This document shows positions 12,426 to 25,885 of a stretch of 64,000 bases of DNA, piece by piece. The stretch lies in assembly GCF_051020985.1 (NCBI RefSeq), contig NC_134999.1, positions 30,599,160 to 30,663,159 on the forward strand, in the 5' to 3' direction. Within the stretch, counting starts at the first letter, position 1. Each line of letters opens with the position of its first letter. The stretch comes from Nomia melanderi. Its lineage: Eukaryota > Arthropoda > Insecta > Hymenoptera > Halictidae. The notes under the pieces were generated by a model. That model made no database searches, was not told the origin of the DNA, and was given only the letters and a program-made list of their open reading frames with translations. The translations under genes were made by a program, and so were the position numbers.

Positions 12426-15400
12426 CATTGCCTGTTCACATTGGCCATGCATGCACTATGCTATTCCGTCAAAAATTAATTTTTATGGTAATATATTGCT
12501 TATTTTTATTTTTTATTTTTACTCATGCTAATAATTCTCATTTTATTTAATAAAGTGCTCAGATCCCATTTGACTTTTTAAACATATCAATTTCTGTTTC
12601 AAAGAAATTATTGGGAAATATTTTGTCCAACAGTTAACCGTTGAATATCAAATCATCTGTCACGATGCGGAAAGATATAGAAAATATCCAAAGCATAATA
12701 CTTTCCATAACGCTCATTAAAAAAACCCAATTTCCACTACAATTTTATTTCAATTATATTCTTGACAATTTCAATTTGCCTAAAGATCCACAGTCTAATT
12801 ACCATATTATAACAAATTTTCGTAATGCATTAACCTTTTAATATTTATTAATTAATATACAACAAAATTAATTTATGTATAACATTATACTTTGCATAAT
12901 ACATCCATACATGAAACATTAAAATAAAATAGCTCTGTTCCTTAATTTACGTACATTTCATCCAAAAATGTTGAATATTTTAATTCAAAATTGTCGAGTT
13001 TAAATATTTAATATTAATGTAACATACTGAAATACCATTGTATTCATAACAATAGCTGCAGTCCCAAGAATACCTCCTAATTCCAAAATACAAGATATTC
13101 ATACATCTTTCCAATCTAGATTACGACCACTTGAGAACAGTTACACTATTCGCCTGCCAGAACTGTCGTCGCCCCTGTATTCAATTGCACAGCCACCTAC
13201 GCGATGCACTGTGCGCATCAAGCTTGAAAACGCGCGTACGAGGACATCGCGGCGTAACTATTCTCCGTTCGCAACCGCCGCTCGTACGTCAGTCATAAAA
13301 AAGTTTAGTAGGAACAGGTGCGACGTTGTCGCGCGGTTGCATTCTCGCGCCGCGCCGGGGAGCTTGCGCGGCGACAAACAAAGGAATTCTTGCGAAAAAT
13401 AGCCAAAAACGAGGCTAGACGCTCGCCGCACACGAGATTAAATGCATTATCCGCGCGTGCGCTTTATTTCTTCGTTACGGCGAAGGGTTAATTAAATTCT
13501 CGGCACTCGTTTCATTAAAAACGGCGAAATAATGAATCCCACTGTGCATCGTGTTTTCAGCGGCGCATGGAAAACACGTGGAAACAACCTATTCTTTGCG
13601 TGAACGAGAAGTTACAGTCTGATAAGAATTACTGTACAATCGGAATGGCATAATAACTATACTTTACGACTGTTTATGTGTTTATTTGGTCATAAAGGTG
13701 ATCGGGGAATAGTACATGAACTTTAAAGGTAGAATAGAGCCTCTATGAAGATAATGACCGAAAAACGTAATATTTTTCCAGAATTGCAGTTTTATTGGAA
13801 ATTCCGTGCGGAGTCTATTAATTATATTATATTTCATAACTAATATTGTATTTCAAATTAATTTCAGTTATGAAGAGAAGCTTAATATGTGCAGTTACTT
13901 TTGATTATTCATTGTTTAATTGCTGTTGATTGTATGGATTCTTCGTGGTGTTATTAATATATCATTAACCTTAAAACGACTAATTATTTTCTATATTTAT
14001 TTTTGATATTTTTATTGAAACAGGCATTCTTCAAAGTACGATCGTTTAATATTAATCCTGTAGACGTAGATGATAATTAATCATTTTTGGAAAGTATTTT
14101 AAACTATAGTTAGCAGCCTTTTACCACGATACTTTTTCTCTTTGTTCAATAATTCGCGGAAACGATCGCGAGTGGAAGAAAATAATCTTGAGTGTAGGTA
14201 CCTGTTGAAAACCTCCGACCCTCAAGTTCACGGAGATTCGGAGAACGCTGTGGCACTTTCGTGCCATTCGGCGGAAAGTTTCGGATCAAGAACCAACGTC
14301 GATTTTGAGAAAGTTCGGAGATGCTCCGAACTATCGAAAGCGAGCCGGGGTTTCGATTACCACGGTTCGATCGACTTCGGTATCGTCGGTCCTTCTCAGA
14401 TTTCTTGCATTCTTGGATTGTTTCGCTGAAGATTGCTAATTCTTTCGACGAAACATAAATATTAGAATCTGTTCTGTAAAAATACATTCATTTTGGAAAT
14501 GATTATTAACTTTTTGTAGGAGTATATTTAGTTCTAAATAATAGGAAACTTGTATTCGACTTGATTGATATTTCATTTTTGTCCTTTAAATGTATGAGTG
14601 CATTGTGCTAAATTGTTCAAATTTTTGTATAAAATATGGAATAGTCTTTTGAAATTAATATTCTACAATTTTTAATCAATAATGAGGTGTTTAAATATTG
14701 TGATTTTAACATATAATTTATCATTGAAATATTACAAAATTTTCTTTTATAATTACTACCTTCTACTAGAATAATTTGAAAATTTCTATCACATATTCGC
14801 TGCCAAATTTCATCTTATATTTATCCAATATTTCTCAAAGGTCTTAAAAAGCTCCATTTTCCTTAAATTTCCTTAAACTTCAGTTTGAAATCCAAATTAA
14901 CGTATTTCTATTTACAAGATAATTATTACGAAAGTCAGTTTTCAAGTTCCCAGTGTTTCTAAAAATAAAATTGGAGATTTCCGTATTTTTAAAGTAATCG
15001 GCTCAGCAAACGAGGGGAAGCCAGCAGTGATTAAAGATAAATTGCCGATATTCATGCAGTAGTTTCGAGAGAGCCGCTTTTCCATCACTATTACGGCCAC
15101 TTGCAAAATGTCTTATCCGAGGAGCGCATCGATTCCTCGTAAATGGTGCACGGCTCCCGGAAGGGCTATGATTCTTCTCACATAAAACATCATTACTGTG
15201 CTCAGGAAAATTCTCCTGCCCATTCAGAGGCAGCTACCATCGGCAGCCGCATTATTCTTCCAGCTACCCGTATTTCTCGAACCGATTTGCTACTAAGGAG
15301 AAGAGAGCTGAACGTGGTTCTCACGCCTGACGATCCGATTTGATCTGATTATTTACTGTTTCCAAGAAGAAATAATACGCATCCTCTTCGCCCCATTATT

Positions 15401-18368
15401 TAACATCCCTCGCAACGAACGCCGATACTCTGCACTAAGTTCATTTTCTCCTCTATATTCAGAGGAAAATAATTGTTGTAATTCTTCATTATTTATGATT
15501 ATACTGCGGATCCTTATGCAAATTCAAGTTTTTATGGGTGCAATTGGAAGAGTAGAATTATGAAGAAAATAATTTTTCCTAATGAATTTTATAAAAAATA
15601 TACTTAGTGAAGAATAATATTAATTTTATTTATTTACGCGAAATTATTGTGTATATTAATTTAATATCCAGGGTGTGTTATGACTGGTGATTCTATGGGG
15701 TTTGTAATTCTAAGCAATAATAAGTTGAGAATATAAAATATGTTTATTTATTTAAGTCATCTTATCAATGATTCAGATAGTCTATGATTGAACATTTGTT
15801 ATCAAAATACAGTGATTGTTTCATTCGTGAATAAATATTAAAAATAAATAAATACAATGATACCAGAGAATTATCGAGAAAACTGAGGAATTTATTATTG
15901 AACGATACTTAAGTTAATCGATTGAATCTTCATAATACGAAAAGAACCGAACCAACGTACCATGTATCTTATCACAATCTTCCCACAGACTTTCCAATAA
16001 CCAATACCTCCTTCTAATTACACAATTAAAAATACCCTTGTTTTTCACATTCAGGCCCTTAATTACAGGAAGCAGTTCTTCGTGAAGCTAAATTGCCCGT
16101 AGTTACATGGCACTAAGAACTAGAACTTTTTGTTACAAAATGCGCCACATAAAACACAGTAATTACTGGCAAGCGGGTCAAAGTGATCCACCGAATTATG
16201 TTCCCATAAATCGATACAAGATTGTACTTGTCGCGTTTAAATGCCGCTTAATTAAGTGCTCAGTTCCGCGGAGAAGAATGATTTTATTGCCGGCATTCGC
16301 GATAAAATTGGAACGAAGCCCTTACGGTTTATTTTTTCGCGCTCGTATTCGGAGTTTGCATAATTCGTTGCACATTGCACGGTCCCCCGGTATATTTTTT
16401 GTTCGGGGTGAACCGCGTCCCCGTAACGAGCCACGGGCGATTCCATAGAAACCATTAAAGCCGCGGAATAATTCTACCTTAAATACCCCGGCTATAGTAT
16501 CAAACATTTCCGCCGAGGGAACAATTTACCACTATCTCCCCCCTAATCAGATAACAGAACGAGAGAATAAACGAGCCCCGAAACAACAAAGACGATTTAC
16601 GGTCTTGCAACCCCTTTGAGTTTTCCGTAACTTCGTCCGACTCTTCGGGACAAGGGCGAAATAGCTTCATCCCTGTCTCGCCGGATAACACGGCGAGATA
16701 AAACGATCGGAAAATGATATTAACCGCGGCAGGAGATCAACCTTTTCGGCTAGGAAAATCATTTGCGTACGTACCCGTTTATTTCAGACGATCCCCTCAG
16801 GAAATATCTTTATCCCGCCTAACAAATTCTTTAAAAGTAGTCTGGAAGATATGATTGGTAATGAAAATTGTTTGAAATAGTTTCTGCGAGAGGAATAAAT
16901 GTTTTTCTGATCTTTATTAATATTTTGTGTGGTTTGTACACATTTTCGAAATTCGAAGGAGAAATTTTAATGGAATTGAATATGATGTCATTCTACTGGA
17001 ATCAGAAGGAAAATTGTTTTTGACAGTTTTTCTAAATTTACTTGAAAAGTGAGAATTAATATCGATGGATTAGTACAAATTTGTTTATTACAATTATTTC
17101 TTGCAACTACTATTAGTCGAGAAGGGAATAATTCTAGATTTCTTTACACTATTTCTCAAGATCATAATCATAAATATTCTAAGTTATACCATTCTCAAAA
17201 ACACCCTATCAATTTTCCAACACAAAAAACTTTAAGCACCCTTAGTCAACAAAATATCCAATAAAATTCTTCATCTACTCAACGGTGAATTCAAAACGTC
17301 GAAACGAAGATAAATATTGCTCAATCCTTTCAAATTCAAAATTCAATATTATTCTCCTGTTATCAATAATTATACCTTAGAGGAAACAGAGACATACAAT
17401 ATACCTAAAGTTTCTTTTTCCTCGCTAAATAATTCATGCCAAAGTAGTTACATCGATCACAATCGAGAAACAAATCAAAGCAAGGTCTTAACTGGTTCTT
17501 ATCACTGTTGTAATATTTACAATTAACACGTTAAGTACTGTGCTAGCTCACCTCTGCGAATTTGTCGCTTGTCATCTACATTACAGTATTTTTTAAAATA
17601 CAAAATGGTAAACTTTCCGAATAATCAGTTCTCTATCTTTTCACATGAACGTGTAATTCCTCGTTTCACCGTAGTTTTCCGTTAGAATATATTACAAGCA
17701 CAAATTATCCTGCTTTCTTCGTGTATACATTTTATCATTCAATTTTATCACACAACGATAGATTTTTCAAACTAAACTCCACAGTTAACTGGTTAAAAAG
17801 AAGTTCCATCGAAATCGATGATTCAACCACTGAGACGTCCCCTCGCCACAGGGAAAGTGTCAGGGGGTTGCCGCAGCAACTGGAGGACAGCATCGCGGAA
17901 ATGGAAAAGTTGTTCCCGTTAACTGGAACCGGCGTTCGACGGGTGGCCGATATCCCGGGTGTTTATTCGAAAAGTTCTCAAAAACTTTATGCAAATCCCG
18001 GCGCGACGTCGGCGGGCGACGACTGCTGCCGCTTCGTTACCGGGGATCGTCGAGTATTTCCGGCCCTCTTTCTCTCGAGGGTACACTCGCAATCCCCATT
18101 GTTTCGCGAAGGAAACAGGGTTCGCAAGGGGGACGGCGGGGAGAGAGGAGTAGGAGGAACACGTTGGAACTTCTTCGGCATACTTTCGTCCGGGATTAAT
18201 TAATTGCCTCTTCCATTTCGCTTCCTCCGCGCCTCCTCCTGAGGGTCCTCTTAACCGATGGCTGAGGCGAGCGGGCGCGTAAGGGTTGAACGGCGAAAAA
18301 AAATTGAATCGGCCTAGACGCCGAGTTCATTCTACTTCGTTTTCACTTTTTTCCTCGCTTTTTTCCCT

Positions 18369-18404
<36 letters not shown>

Positions 18405-21400
18405 GTCGTCGTTCCCCGGGATTTTTCGCCTCTTTCCCTTCACGGAGGCTTTACGAATATCGGAATGATCACGTTTTACATTTACGTAATAACGTCTTAT
18501 CGGGGAACAGCGTGATTAATGTGGTTCGGGAAAAGTTTAATTGACTCCGGGAGGAACGAAGGTATCGCGGAAGTTCAGTTCCGATTATTAATGATGGGGT
18601 CAATTATGCGGAAAATTGAATCGTAGCTGTGGTTAAGGGATTATGAATCGTTGAGGTGACTTTCGGGACGTCGTTCCGTTGGGGTTTTTGTGGAATGTTC
18701 GGTGAGATTGCTCTGTTGCGTGTTGATGGGATCGTTGGTTTCGGAATCATGGATTTTTACGGTGAGCATGGTTCTTTGTGAATAAACGTGTACATTTGTT
18801 CATTTGTTTTTGTTTATAGTATTTAATGTTCATGTGTTAATCCATTTGTGATTCTTGACACATTATTGACCGGTTACCTGTTGTTTGCACTTGTATCAGC
18901 TATGTCAGTTTTCTAAATACAATGTACAATATTGCAGAAGCAAAATATTCAGTTATATAAAAGATACGTCTAAAGTTTCATTTCAATTTATTGCGTATAA
19001 ATAAAGTGTATTGCAGTTTATTTAGACTGCTTCGCTGTCATATTAAATTATGGAATAATAACCGGTGACGTGAGATAGCTTCTGTGTAAAATCGACGGTT
19101 AGCAATGCATTAATTTAGACGACGTTCTGTTGTAATATAGATTAAATTTAAAATCGAGAATATATTTATATTGATAGAAACATCAATTTCAAAGGGAATA
19201 TAATTATTTAATCCTTCGCTTCTCAGATTAATTTCGCAAAGGATACTTCGAATTAATAGTGAATATAGTCCTGTAATATTTTACAAATGTAGCACAGTTC
19301 ATTAACGAAGCACAACAGGTATTTCTAAAATACAATTAATTAGTTCACTTTCAAAATTAGGTAAATGATTAAAGAAATAATTAACGCGTCTATTAAATTT
19401 CGCATTTCGACTTCCGTAATTACAGTAAATTATGCGCAAAAGTTTCTCTGTCGCTGGGATATAATCCTCAACCGTTGAATCAACATTTTTTCCGCGAGAA
19501 GGAACGCTCAGGGCGGTATCCTCGGTTATCCTTTTCGTTTCATTTCATAAATAGCTTTCGCAGTCTGTCTGGCGTATGCACCGGCGTACTATTGCGCAAA
19601 GTGCAGTCTATAGAGTGGTACAATGTAACCAGCGAGGTGTAACTCCTGGTGAGACGAATATTGCTCGTTCAGTCTGCTTCGTTTCCACCATTTTTGCCTC
19701 CTCCGCGCCCCGGTGCCCGCCCCCGTCCACCGCCATTATCCTCCGGGATTAAAAAAAAGAGTCCTTCGGATCTAGATAACGTGGTTCACCTTATCCGGGG
19801 AAAAATGAAATGTATTCGTGTCGGATGCCGTTAATGAAAACGTTCGCTCGGCCCTCTTAGTGTTTCAATTGGCGTGACAGTGATGGAACGGGAAGGATTC
19901 AGTCATCATTATCCTTTGCCTTATTATGTCGTACCTTTTAAATAATTAAATTATGGAAACTAGAAGTACTAGAGAATAGAAATTAAGAGCTACACGAATT
20001 ACTTTCGATTATATCTCGATTTACAAACTATAAATCCGTTAGTTTATTTTACAAAAACTTGGCTTCTTTTATCTTTGAATGCACTAAGTAAATTTTTGCA
20101 GTACATTACTTTACGTGGGGGTTTAATTAGAAAATTGTGGATTTTTCTGTGCACCATTTTTGCAGCGAACACTTACTAGTTTAATAAACCGTTCATTAAT
20201 TTTTATTAATTTCCATTAATCTTCATTAAAATAAAGTAAAGTAAAAAGAGTAAAGTAATATCATCTTTCAACCAACTCTAATTGATTTTACCATCAACTC
20301 TCTAATTCCGAATATCTCTACGCGATACATTGATTTTTGCGAAAACAATGCAATAAGTCCAACAATTAATTGCTCCGAACATAAAAATTCACGATTATCG
20401 CTCGTTTTAATCGTTTCCATGTCGTCCGAGAATATTTCGCTGCTATCGCAGTTTCGATTAAAGCGACTCAGATGTTTCTCAGTATCGCGGGGATCTGGGA
20501 TCTCGAGCTCTCGATGCATTCTGTTTACTCTCGCGGATGCATGCGCATAGAACACGGAATCGGATATTCTCGGAGTTTTTCCTCCACGACATAAGCCACG
20601 TAAAACCGATGAGACTTTTGTTTGCACGACATCGTCCGTGTATCGATGCCGGCGAACACCGTTCCGAGCGAATGCTCCGGCCTGTCTCTGCGAAAACGAA
20701 GCCGGGTTGTCGCCGGTAGCTGTTCTTTTCCATAATTTCCCGATAAAAATTCCGGGTAACTCTGTTCCTCGTTTTCGTTCGAATAATGTTTAAAAATGTT
20801 CTTCAACCTGACGGCGAGACTCGATTCCGGTGAGCTTAATATACGGCTCCGCGCGTTGCATGCATGCATGAAGCGGGATCATACGTTTCTTCCGGATTGA
20901 ATTTCCAGAAGTCAAGTGTCAGTCATCTCGGATCATTAATTTCACGCGATTCGTTTCATTTTGATCTTAATTATGTATTCATGGCTTGAGAAACTGAACA
21001 TTTTCGTCGAATGACCTCTTTATCTGAATTACTTCATTTACGAATGATTAATTTAGGAATTCATGGACTCGGAAATTATTTGGTAATTAATTGTTCCAGA
21101 AACCTGAGAATAATTCATTTCAAAGTGAGAAGATAATATATAGAAATCATCTGTTTGTGAAATATTCATAAAATTACAACTTTCATTTTGAATAATATTT
21201 AAATTTAGTTTACGATACTTTTCATTTACAAAAGCTGTATATTACAAACGAAACATTCCTATTTTCATCTTGAGACTTATCCACATAATTCTCCCTCATG
21301 TATATTTTCGATTTACCAAAAACACGCGTAAATACTTTATCTAAAAACCAAGGCGCGTCAAACCATTGCTCAACAATTCGATCATTTTTACATTAATTAA

Positions 21401-21984
21401 ATTTCAGCGATTTAAACTAATTAAATTATTAAAGTTCAACGACCCCCAAGGAAAGAATCTGGAACCCGATCGAGCATAGAATTCCAGCGGTACTTTGTCG
21501 CGTGTTGCAGACTTTTAATTACATAATTAATTTCCCGGTCTCGCGGTACGCGGCGAATCACACCGGAACGAACTAACGAACGAATTGTTAATTAATGCAA
21601 CGTCACGCATTGTTAAATGCTCGAGCGGTTATAGAAGTTCCGACTTGGTGGATCATCGATCTTTATCGTGCCCCGGCAAAGACACGGAAAATTGCGAGCT
21701 CGCGTGAACTCGTCGCGCTCCGTCGTTCTATCATCGCGACAAACGAACGTTCGTCATCGGTCTGTACCCTCGCATGAAATATTTACAGCGCATCGCGGGA
21801 CGATGCATACTTTGTTACTGCGCTGGCACGAATAGATCGTAGATACATTAGGCTGGCAAGAATGTTTTGTCGTCCTTTTAGGGAAATTTCAATTTTACAT
21901 ACACTGACGCCTTAGCCATTTTGTTCCGTATACTACACACACGTGCCATGAACATTTTAAACTACCGAAAAGCTATAAAACGCC
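12426..21984. other. No gene seen; eight GC-rich islands
   Basis: GC-rich, CpG-rich islands at about 13130-13620, 14140-14430, 15000-15350, 16080-16800, 17830-18740, 19480-19920, 20400-20910 and 21440-21860 are separated by AT-rich stretches. No ORF gives a recognisable domain. The ORF at 14142-14429 has ordinary composition, but the opposite strand is equally open. A TTC-type microsatellite is at about 18369-18413. A 9-bp-stem perfect hairpin is at 14312-14332. Confidence 0.5.
18369..18413 (+). repeat. CTT/TTC microsatellite
   Basis: About fourteen CTT triplets with a few C and G interruptions, on the flank of a GC-rich island. In one frame it yields the poly-Ser stretch of a spurious 60-codon ORF (18286-18468). 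Confidence 0.9.
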
Positions 21985-22192
21985 ATAAACCATTGCCCTA
22001 TGATTTATTTCTTAACTATGATCGATACAACTACTTTATCGTTAATAATTTATCAAAGGAAGAACAAATTTGGATAGAAAAGAGTAATACTTAATTTGTG
22101 TTTAAAGAAAAAAGTAGTACTTAGATTTCCTAAATTCAGTTTAAAATTTTTATCACGAGTCCAACGCGATATTGTAGGTTGAGGAGTTGTAG
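21985..22192 (+). mobile_element. Family D TTAA-type element
   Basis: About 207 bp. The left end reads ATTGCCCTATGATTTATTTC, followed by a TTAA and ACTATGATCGATACAAC. The right end reads CACGAGTCCAACGCGATATT then GTAGGTTGAGGAGTT. The same order occurs in the outer copies at 59.3-59.7 kb and 63.3-63.7 kb. It is the only uninterrupted copy and serves as the reference for family D. The outer TTAAs are decayed. Confidence 0.6.
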
Positions 22193-24574
22193 ATAAATTC
22201 TAATTATTATTATTATTATTAGTGTTTATCATATTTCTTTCACTGAAAAGCTTCAGTTTCACTAGAAAGCAGCTGTTCTTCTCTTTTTGATTTAGGGGAA
22301 AAATAAATGTTCAGAGACGAAAGGAGTTAAATTTCACAAAACTTAGAAGCAAGGAACTATTTGTTCGCTCGAGCATGGGCCAATTGTTTTTACTTTTGTG
22401 ATTTCGACTCTAAACATATGAATTTCTATAGGTATTTGCGAGTTGCTAATTTTATTACGGTACGCGAGCTATTTATTAACCAGTTGACTGTGGAATTTAG
22501 TTTAAATAATCTCTCAGAGTGAAGAGAGTGAAGATCAAGTCAATTAATCAAATACTCATCAAACTCAGTGAAAATGTACCTATAATATATTCCGAGGAGA
22601 AAAACGAAGAATATATAAGCAAAACGAAGAAGAATTACACGTGTATCTGAAAAAGGAACTAATTCACTGTTGAAAACCCGGTTAACTGTTTAAAGTAACG
22701 TTCATTGCGCATTCCGTTGAACAGATATAACCCATAATCCAAAATGTTGCCGGGACCATGTCCGCGGGGAGAACGTACTACGTTTCATGAAAACGCATGC
22801 AACATGACAATCGTAACCTCGGTCATCCGCAAGTCAGAACGATGGCCGACCTCTCGTCACATGGTTCTCCGAAACGTGCAATGCATTCTGGTATCAGTGC
22901 GTCCGTATCTTTAGGGGCTGAACGCGTGTCACAGCAACAGCGTGCCATAAATTCTCCGAACCTAATTAATGTCTTTCATTCGATGAGCAAATCGAATCTC
23001 TAATTACTCAGTTCGGGTACTGATACTTTCAACAGTCGACTAGCTTAATTGGCTCTATAATTACTCCTTCTGAGAAGACGGAAATTAAACATTGCATGAA
23101 CAATAATTGTTTAGTTTCTCAGGAATAAAATGTAATAAGTATTTCGATATAAATTTCATGATTCGTTTATTTCATTTTGCTCATCAAATATATTTCAATA
23201 ATTAGTAACTTAAAAACACTGAGCTTATGATTTACATCGTTGTTCCCTCAAAAATTCGTTTATTAAAAACTCATTATCCTCGAATTTACCGAATTTACTA
23301 ATTAGTAGTAACTCATCGCCATCTTCCTATTTATATCATTCTCCCGGATATTTGTCGAAATCTATTTCTAAATTTACCAAAATTCAGTAACTAATAGAAA
23401 CTGAAAGATACTAAGCTTTTAATACATATCATTATCCTCCCAGACACCTCGTTAAAATTAATTATCCGTTAAAGTTAATTATAATTATATATAATTAACA
23501 TTAACAACACTGGAACCGGTAAAATTACAGCTAACATGACTCACTCCGTAACAGTTTTTCCGCGATGAACGCTAACAATCATTTAGAAAATCGCAATTAT
23601 TCTCCTCGCTGAAAATGATTGTCCGAAGCCATTAGCGGGGCTCGCTAGCAGGCAGCGCAGACATGGTCGCGTATACTCGTCACGCGGAATTATGATGTAA
23701 CGTCCAGCGAAGCGGGACGCGCATACGTTTGGTCCATGTAAGCGGCGTTCCCTCGGCTCTTCTCGTTTTTCTTCTTCACAAGATGTCAGCGCAACAATGC
23801 TGCCGCGAGTCGCGTACGTGCATCCGGCCGGAAAGACGCGAGAGCGGGCGTCCCAGAAGCGGCGGGCCAGGATTCAGTCGCGCCGCCGGCTGTCGTGCTG
23901 CTTACTCTTGTGTTTCGTGGTTCTACCCCTTCTACTTTGGACACAGATTTATACCAGCCACTCTCGTTACTTTACCATACGCGCTGGGAATAAATTCATC
24001 TCCCCTTTGTGGACCCCGTTCAACCGCGATGCAGCGATCGGAGATCGGACGCAGCGATGCTTCAAAGGCCACTCTGGACTCTTTACGTGATTAACTCTTT
24101 GCGGACGAATGCCGACATTTCGATCAAATTTTCATGTCCGCAATACTAAGTCGCAAAGAAATGACTTAATCTTTTGACCACGGCGCACGCTCGTGAAGGA
24201 TCGTCAATACCGATGGCGCGATATTCGCGTGTCCGTCGTTGCGACTGGTTCTGCATTGGCAAAAGTGGATATTCCTTCAATTTTAGTTGGTAATCGAAAG
24301 TAAAGGGAAGCATTCAAAATTTATAATGGAGAGGAAATTTAATAGGACAGTTTTAACGTAATGATAAAGGTAATATTGACTGTAGATGATAAGAGGATAA
24401 TAAAAACGACTTATTAGTCAGTTTGTGTGTGATATATTCTAAAATATGGATCGAAAGATAGTCAGAAAATATCGACAGAAAAATATGGAGGGCGTATATT
24501 TACGTCTTTCGTAGGCAAAGGATTAATTACCAAACAGAAAGAGATCGGTACGTAGTTTGCTTTTCTTCTCTTGT
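22193..24574. other. No gene seen; two GC islands, an ATT microsatellite and a small TTAA hairpin
   Basis: GC-rich islands at about 22730-23020 and 23560-24300. The second holds ORF 23729-24094 and overlapping frames, Arg/Ser/Cys-rich and unrecognised. A short ATT repeat is at about 22199-22222. The TTAA-bounded hairpin at 24091-24169 is listed separately. Confidence 0.5.
24091..24169. repeat. Small TTAA-bounded inverted repeat (79 bp)
   Basis: TTAA at 24091-24094 and 24166-24169. Inside are the paired arms TTGCGGAC (24099-24106) and GTCCGCAA (24136-24143), plus CTCTTTGCG against CGCAAAGA nearer the ends. The CTCTTTGC end resembles family C. It could be a very short relic of that family. Confidence 0.4.
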
Positions 24575-24758
24575 TTAACCCCTTGCCCTGTGACTTGTTT
24601 TTTAAATGAGATTAATATAACAACTTCGTTACTAACAATTTATTGGAAAAACAGAAAAATTCTATGCGTATTCTATATCTACGTTTTGCCCTACAATATA
24701 TTGATTAATAACAAAAGAGTAATGTCTAATTTCAATTAGAAGTAAGGCAAGAGATGAA
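24575..24758 (+). mobile_element. Family D-like TTAA element, short copy
   Basis: The left end TTAACCCCTTGCCCTGTGAC matches family D. The inner part (ACTTCGTTACTAACAATTTATT) follows the family D order. The right side ends in AAGGCAAGAGAT, the inverse of the CCCTTGCC end. The sub-right block containing CACGAGTC is missing, so this is an internally deleted copy. Confidence 0.45.
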
Positions 24759-24775
24759 ACAAACCGATATATAAT

Positions 24776-24832
24776 TTAACCTCATCTGCTGAAGGTTTTG
24801 CAAATTTCAAAGAACCTTCGTCAAAGGGTTAA
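24776..24832. repeat. 57-bp TTAA-bounded hairpin
   Basis: TTAA at 24776-24779 and 24829-24832, with perfect arms GAAGGTT (24791-24797) and AACCTTC (24813-24819). The right end AAAGGGTTAA is like families C and D. It is probably a remnant formed between two neighbouring TTAA elements. Confidence 0.35.
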
Positions 24833-25125
24833 TTTTTCTGTAATAAAATTCCCTTCTCCTGTAATATCCGATGAGACTCGTGACGGAAATTTTCAACCGA
24901 ATTTGAGGAGATGTTTTTAGTAACATATGGTATTTATTTATTCTTCGTATAAATGAAATATTACTTGTCTATTATTGATTTCTAATTTTTAGAATTAAAC
25001 GTGGACGTCGAATAAACGTTGAGTTCTATTCTTTTTTTGGAATTACTTAATTATTTATAATAATTTTACTAAATTATAGTTTTAACGATAAAGTAATTTT
25101 ATCGGGCAAAGTTGTGAAATGGATG
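24833..25125 (-). mobile_element. Decayed family D element, reverse orientation
   Basis: CCTGTAATATCCGATGAGAC followed by TCGTGACGGAAATTTTC matches the reverse of the family D right end. The far end near 25110 keeps a GGGCAAAG left-end remnant. The middle is strongly diverged, so the limits are approximate. Confidence 0.4.
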
Positions 25126-25557
25126 CCTTGTGTTTGCATGGAAATCTGCAGTCTAGTAATTAGAAAAGCGTGAGTAGGTGTCTCTTTAAACTTGACTTAA
25201 TTAATGTTCCTCTTACGGTGAAGCTTATTGTCTTTGTCAAAGGTAGAGTATAATGATTAGAACTTTGTCGGATTATGACATAATAACCTTTGAAGCATAA
25301 TGAGGACTCGAGAGTGGGTGACTGTAGTCGCCTTCACTAACAAGACAGTTTAATCACAGGGAACTTGTTCAGAATAGGCATATTCTACCATACTGAATAA
25401 TACGGACAATTATAATTCTTCACAGAAATGGGTAATAACAAATACAAATACACAATAAACAAAATACACAATGAAATAACACTAAGTCTAGTAACACCTA
25501 AAAATTAAAACGAAATATAACAATTATAAAATATAATTACAATTCACATGCATCTAA

Positions 25558-25885
25558 AAGGTCATCCCCTTTGCATCACCACTTAATTACATTCAATTCA
25601 TCTATTCTCAACGCATAAAATTCAAAAAGCACCATCGAAACGCTTGGCAAACACACAGCAAGCGATCTCCATTCAAACATTTTCATTTTCAAAATCACAA
25701 GATACAATTAAAACAATTCACAAACAACCTACAAAGTAATCCCCTCCCCATCACTACTCAATAACATCCAATTCATCCACTCGCAACAAATAAAAGTAAC
25801 CCACAAAAATCAAAAGCCGCCATCGGAACGATTGGCAAACACACGGCGAGCAATCTCCATTTAAACATTTCATTATCCATTGTAC
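25558..25885 (+). repeat. Direct duplication, unit about 188 bp
   Basis: The blocks starting near 25558 and 25740 share the order CATCACCACTTAATTAC / CATCACTACTCAATAAC, then ATTCAATTCATC / ATCCAATTCATC, then ACGCTTGGCAAACACAC / ACGATTGGCAAACACAC. The clearest anchors are 188 bases apart. The second copy is somewhat more GC-rich and runs into the GC island at 25900. Confidence 0.7.

Noticed and set aside
14142..14429. 95-codon ORF with ordinary amino-acid composition
   Set aside because: The opposite strand is open for 113 codons over the same bases, no clear splice sites, no recognised similarity.
17721..18203. 160-codon plus-strand ORF
   Set aside because: Starts in AT-rich DNA and continues into a GC island with an antisense ORF. 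No family recognised.
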